Shown one piece after another: positions 61,701 through 64,000 of a stretch of DNA of 64,000 nt; within the stretch, counting starts at the first letter, position 1, and each line of letters starts with the position of its first letter. Under the pieces are notes generated by a model. The model was not told the origin of the DNA. It saw nothing but the letters and a program-made list of their open reading frames with translations, and ran no database searches. Position numbers and translations under genes: made by a program. Source of the stretch: Bolinopsis microptera (Eukaryota; Ctenophora; Tentaculata; Lobata; Bolinopsidae); contig NC_087072.1 of assembly GCF_026151205.1 (NCBI RefSeq), forward strand, positions 16,631,669 through 16,695,668, read 5' to 3'.

Positions 61701-64000
61701 TCATGTCCCAAACTTACATCTCCCTTATTAAGATCTTCGTATTTTCCGGAGAACTCCGTGAATTCTCTGGGAGCTCCGTACAGTGGAATGTAACTTGGGC
61801 CAAATGTTGGCTGGAACCCAAGGTCTGAGTTAGTAGAGGAAAACGAAATCTGGGACATTTTGAGCAATTTTGTTGCTATCAGGTCGTCACCTCCAAAATC
61901 ATCACTGAAACAATTTGTGTTGGTTATGAATGAATAAATGTGAAAGGTAGGGTTACCGAAAAGTTTGGATAATATTCAGATTTGGTATTCGTTTCGATCG
62001 AATATTCGGTGATTCGGTCGACCGAATATATTTAGTCGCTGAATATGACCGAATATCGAATACATATTTGATGATTCAATTACCCATTAACGTTCGCGTG
62101 ATATAAATTTGACTTGATACTGATAGATGTTGACTAGAAGTTAGAACAGTTATCCTTCATTTGTTCGCCTCTTTTATTGTTTCATAACAATTATCAGTGT
62201 ACAATTATTAAACACCTCTACACAAGTAAAGGTGCCGCAAATGTCTGCTTCAAACAGAGTTAACCGTTTATGATTCCACTCATGTGGTGACGTATCCACC
62301 TGGACCCAAAATTCCATGTAACTGTACATTGTACGTGTTACTTTATAATTTCATGTGTAACACACAGGGAACTCAGTAGTCGTTCATACCACAGGAAGTT
62401 TTACATTTAAGGCGGTAGGACGAATGGTGTCGAAACACTAATTAGAGAAAAAACCGTCAAAGTAATAAAAAACTGTAAATTCCCAATCACAGTAAACCTA
62501 CGCACCTATCCTTGACTCGGACAACAAATTTCTCCGCCATGGACGGGAACTGGCCATGAATAACGAGTTTCTGTCCCCACACCGGGTCGAATGTACCGTA
62601 CTGAGTAGACGACTCTATCTTTGATCCTGCAAACTCGAACTGAACGAAGGGATCCACCAGGTCTTCTGGCTTTTCCTAAATGGATTTCTAAATTTTAGTG
62701 TCAGTTTCATTAGCTAGATTCACAAGGATGCACATTTTACTTTAAAAATAATCATGTTATTAACCTTGCAGCCTCGTTTTCTAAGTAATAGTACATACCC
62801 CGCTGGAGAAGAAGTTTTTAACACTAGCCAGAGTCGATGAATCCACTGAAAAAGATTAACTTAATTTCTACTTACATTATATTATGTAGTCTACTTACGG
62901 AATACAAATGTTCATGTAGTCAAACCACTAGGTTCCGAATCGATTCAGCGATTACATAAATCGCTATAAAGCTATAACTGTATTAAAATTGAGTTCATGA
63001 AGGGGTTTCTTACTTTGAGGAAGATCCTCGCCAGTGTAGAGTTTGACAGTGAACTGGCCGGGTTGGAGGGTGATGCCTGGAGGGTAGAACACATTACTAG
63101 CTACGTCTATCTCTGTGTCACTCTTTTTGGACAGCTTCTTGTAGGATGCTCCTGGTGGGATTATCTGGATCGACACGTTTACATAACCCTGAAAAGGAGG
63201 CGGTTCTTAGTTGGAGACATGAGGAGTGTTCTGCGTTTACATTTAATAACATATCATGGTAATTCAAACAAGCGAGCAGCTTTAAGAGTTAAGAGTTAAG
63301 ATGAAGAACAGTTCAGCTGTGTTTATATTCCATACCGTTGTGCCCTCCTGGGGCTCGTCGGGATCAATGATAGCAAACCACTTGTAATCGAGAAGCTTAT
63401 CCTTCTCAGTGAAGGCAACAGTGAGATCTAAATTGTAAAGTCCGATCATGTTGTAGGGCGGTTCTTTAGACGTGTCTAAAACCTGGTTTGAGAGTGTTAA
63501 AATGAAATTTTTATAAAAGTCAACAATTAACAGGAAAATTGATTTTGCTTCATATCAGAAATCAATTTTGAGTCAATTGGGCGCTTTATTTCATTTACAG
63601 TTATGAGAAAAAGGCAAATGTTGCTACTGTATAATTCACATTAACTTACCGCAATTTCAATAGGTAGGTTGAGAAGATCTTTCTCCGATTTTGTTACAGA
63701 GAATATGACGGTCTCGTTATATTTGGGAGCTTTGCCATGTCTTGGCTGGGTTCGTAGTAGTTTGCTGTCCAAACTCATACGCACAATAGGAGTTTCGATG
63801 CTCCCTTTTAACTGCCTAGCAAGGGATTTAATGGTTATGAAGCAAAAGTTGAGGAACGAGTTCCTTTTTCTCTGCGATATTGATATACGGTAGCTTATAT
63901 TATGGACTATGATGTGGGATAAAAATCGAGCACAGAATAGAATAGATACCTGGCTTTGTGTACAACGAATCTGATCTGGAATGTTTCTTGTTTGGTCGAT
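40772..64000 (-). CDS. Ferlin (DysF-containing type), C2-domain membrane protein, 5' end beyond window
   Basis: Forty-four exons with consistent phases give about 2,105 residues, from the right edge (63950-64000 partial) to the stop at 40772. Main exons, 5' to 3': 63650-63815, 63336-63482, 63014-63188, 62799-62845, 62506-62675, 61718-61904, 61436-61555, 61105-61273, 60835-60968, 60561-60667, 60372-60450, 60116-60226, 59866-60006, 59618-59737, 59092-59448, 58871-58982, 57755-58077, 57380-57541, 56898-57236, 56396-56524, 55788-55937, 55561-55662, 55140-55360, 54936-55039, 54669-54754, 50010-50166, 49820-49867, 49615-49677, 47610-47698, 47342-47473, 46952-47107, 46551-46816, 45932-46102, 45621-45772, 45281-45465, 44963-45048, 44669-44764, 44309-44450, 41890-41989, 41524-41699, 41292-41401, 40913-41060, 40772-40804. 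C2 motifs: [60 protein letters not shown]. FerB-like: [15 protein letters not shown]. Dys[24 protein letters not shown]. Tail anchor: [20 protein letters not shown] then one transmembrane helix. Ferlins mediate calcium-linked membrane fusion and repair. Acidic loops lie in exons 59866 and 46952. Confidence 0.93.
42228..43964 (+). CDS. Small secreted cysteine-rich protein, nested antisense in a ferlin intron
   Basis: Five exons join in phase to 219 residues: 42228-42288, 42519-42661, 43159-43348, 43491-43604, 43813-43964; AATAAA follows near 44047. Exon 1 is a classic signal peptide ([20 protein letters not shown]). Exons 2-3 form a beta-rich region without cysteines ([41 protein letters not shown]), loosely like a galactose-binding/discoidin fold. 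Exons 4-5 are dense in cysteine ([52 protein letters not shown]), about 16 in 80 residues, implying a disulfide domain. It lies wholly inside the ferlin intron 41990-44308 on the opposite strand. The frame is open upstream of the ATG, so an earlier start is possible, but the signal peptide supports 42228 or 42231. Family and function are not recognised. Confidence 0.75.
42766..43158 (+). repeat. ~49-bp minisatellite made of copied splice acceptor plus exon start
   Basis: Ten copies of ctccaggtgtatct occur between 42782 and 43170. The full unit is tgtttctccag followed by gtgtatcttgacagtggg and a cctcctcacttaacaag spacer, about 49 bp, with shorter deleted units near 43000-43150. The last copy is the true exon-3 acceptor (43158) of the nested gene. 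The other nine reproduce the pyrimidine tract, AG and the first ~18 exon bases. Confidence 0.93.
46327..46490 (+). pseudogene. GPCR tail fragment homologous to 23640-23770
   Basis: Inside the ferlin intron 46103-46550. Words caccattcac/caccggca, gccacaccccagaggtaagc, tgctatcctatcgtggg and cccaacctctctt match the cytoplasmic-tail part of the GPCR pseudogene ([15 protein letters not shown] versus YPRGRQNIHMLSSRG). Only the tail is present, so this is a copied fragment. Confidence 0.7.
47700..49610. other. Ferlin intron with local tandem repeats, no gene
   Basis: A ~125-bp segment (agtagc.. agctgg, tcaaatgat, ggaaagattttaaaaa) is tandemly duplicated at about 48535-48785. A gtatacagttgt repeat lies at 49211-49266. 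ORFs at 47955-48230 and elsewhere show no motif. Confidence 0.5.
51295..53415 (+). mobile_element. CR1/Jockey-like LINE, 5'-truncated copy
   Basis: The insertion lies within a copy of the intronic repeat: the left flank ends aaacatgtc at 51289 and the right flank resumes aatgtcttgcccctatttt at about 53412, so atgtc may be a short target duplication. The 3' end carries aataggttc repeats (53393-53411), similar to the short terminal tandem repeats of CR1-type LINEs. Endonuclease is missing. Confidence 0.8.
51422..53362 (+). CDS. LINE reverse transcriptase, intact frame
   Basis: 646 residues from ATG 51422 (the frame stays open upstream to about 51300). Reverse transcriptase landmarks in order: [20 protein letters not shown] (motif with the conserved arginine), [25 protein letters not shown] (first catalytic Asp), [24 protein letters not shown] (catalytic FADD), then the C-terminal [17 protein letters not shown] and GRLWNVLPK regions. 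The set fits CR1/Jockey-group LINEs. The frame has no stops, so the copy is young, but the endonuclease half is gone and autonomous retrotransposition is not expected. Sense orientation is opposite to the host ferlin gene. Confidence 0.92.
   Translation: MAYEIQQNISMEINGRERKAVQCVKKNPKYFFSYAKRFSKLKSNIGPLRSSSTGTLQHDAKKMAEILQDQYSSVFSDPDNEKKKDTTSNITSPSEKLTSFNFSKEDLITAIDEIDADSATSNGDIPARILKACKQPLSEALMIIWENSFRNGQVPSVYKEQYITPVFKKGNKTDPGNYRPVSLTSHMIKVFERVLRKNMVEHLESNHIFSKKQHGFRKGRSCLTQLLQHMDYILNNYLDSSETDVIYLDYAKAFDKVDHSLLLKKVKSYGIQGNLYKWIEQFLLDRTQTVIVDGKHSRSMPVISGVPQGTVLGPILFLLYVNDLDQYVKDSKLSSFADDTRIGRKISTLNDCNLLQEDLNRIIRWSEDNNMKLHENKFELVCYRTPASKSLSEELPFMSDITNYTTPNGSVIERSTLVRDLGVNMSDDYSWTPHINIMVDKARQMASWVLGVFKDRTTPVMLQLYKSLIRSRVEYCCPLWNPNKIFDIQSIESIQRQFTRRILGLRDTDYWNRLKELKLASLQRRRERYTIIHLWKVLQGICPNDLDVQFRENARLGVKVILPSLTKKASAAARSTYDHSFAVRAGRLWNVLPKIVNTQRTLTSFKTSLGNFLDTLPDKPPTPGYSAENSNSIIDWCSQGGGPQIA
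58122..58153. repeat. Perfect 15-bp hairpin in ferlin intron
   Basis: tttgctgtttgtaac (58122-58136) and its exact reverse complement (58139-58153) are separated by two bases. It lies 45 bases upstream of the DysF exon acceptor on the ferlin strand, close enough to affect splicing if it folds. Confidence 0.85.
58203..58461. mobile_element. Foldback MITE in ferlin intron
   Basis: The left arm (cgtgccaacgtattcac ... tgagaccctatgaggctta, tgtgaccagc, tttttcttttgt, 58203-58280) matches the inverted right arm (58372-58461), with an insertion in the right arm. The centre holds gacgg-ctat-ccgtc followed by gaaa, reminiscent of a ribozyme stem II but lacking a proper CUGANGA. The right edge is followed by a 21-bp tandem repeat (ggcacgtgaccaacatat). 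Further short palindromes with gtgcgatt / aatcgcac ends lie at 58649-58671 and 58699-58720. Confidence 0.7.

Noticed and set aside
62964..63299. Plus-strand ORFs across the ferlin exons
   Set aside because: They are shadows of minus-strand C2-domain exons with conserved ferlin sequence.

Overview
The window looks like nuclear DNA of an AT-rich invertebrate animal. It has spliced genes with GT/AG introns, a ferlin, a class A GPCR relic, an alpha-tubulin retropseudogene, non-LTR (CR1/Jockey-like) retrotransposons, a GIY-YIG Penelope-like element and several foldback DNA elements. A cnidarian-type genome fits best (DUF6589 genes plus Penelope elements are common there), but this is inference. 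All exon models were made by hand from splice sites and reading-frame phase.

Left third (1-24 kb): a broken repeat-rich ORF with about 64 copies of an 18-bp unit (42-2213); a 3'-cut LINE with PHD-like fingers and endonuclease (3449-4804, minus); a MITE (5283-5433); an intact 19-exon DUF6589-family gene on plus (6580-13913) carrying a perfect 189-bp exon duplication; a 2.2-kb foldback transposon with 939-bp inverted repeats and a 9-bp target duplication (16649-18889); a smaller foldback MITE (19136-19529); a LINE 3' fragment (20240-21013); and a frameshifted GPCR pseudogene (22826-23853).

Middle (24-40.7 kb): a large unrecognised gene on minus whose last exon alone codes about 1,500 residues (24308-30215); a tubulin retropseudogene (32017-32256); a heptamer microsatellite; and the 3' part of a thrombospondin type 1 repeat gene on minus (33233-37888). 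The last intron of that gene holds a near-perfect 3-kb palindrome, two head-to-head 5'-truncated Penelope-like copies inserted as one unit with a 12-bp target duplication.

Right (40.7-64 kb): 44 phase-consistent exons of a DysF-containing ferlin on minus, running off the right edge. Its introns contain a complete antisense five-exon gene for a small secreted cysteine-rich protein (42228-43964), whose third exon is preceded by an array of copied splice acceptors; a LINE reverse transcriptase inserted in a degenerate intronic repeat array (50985-54515); a GPCR tail fragment; and short palindromic elements.

The genes do not form a pathway. The common theme is host genes whose introns have been colonised by inverted-repeat and retroelement DNA, and exon-level tandem duplication.
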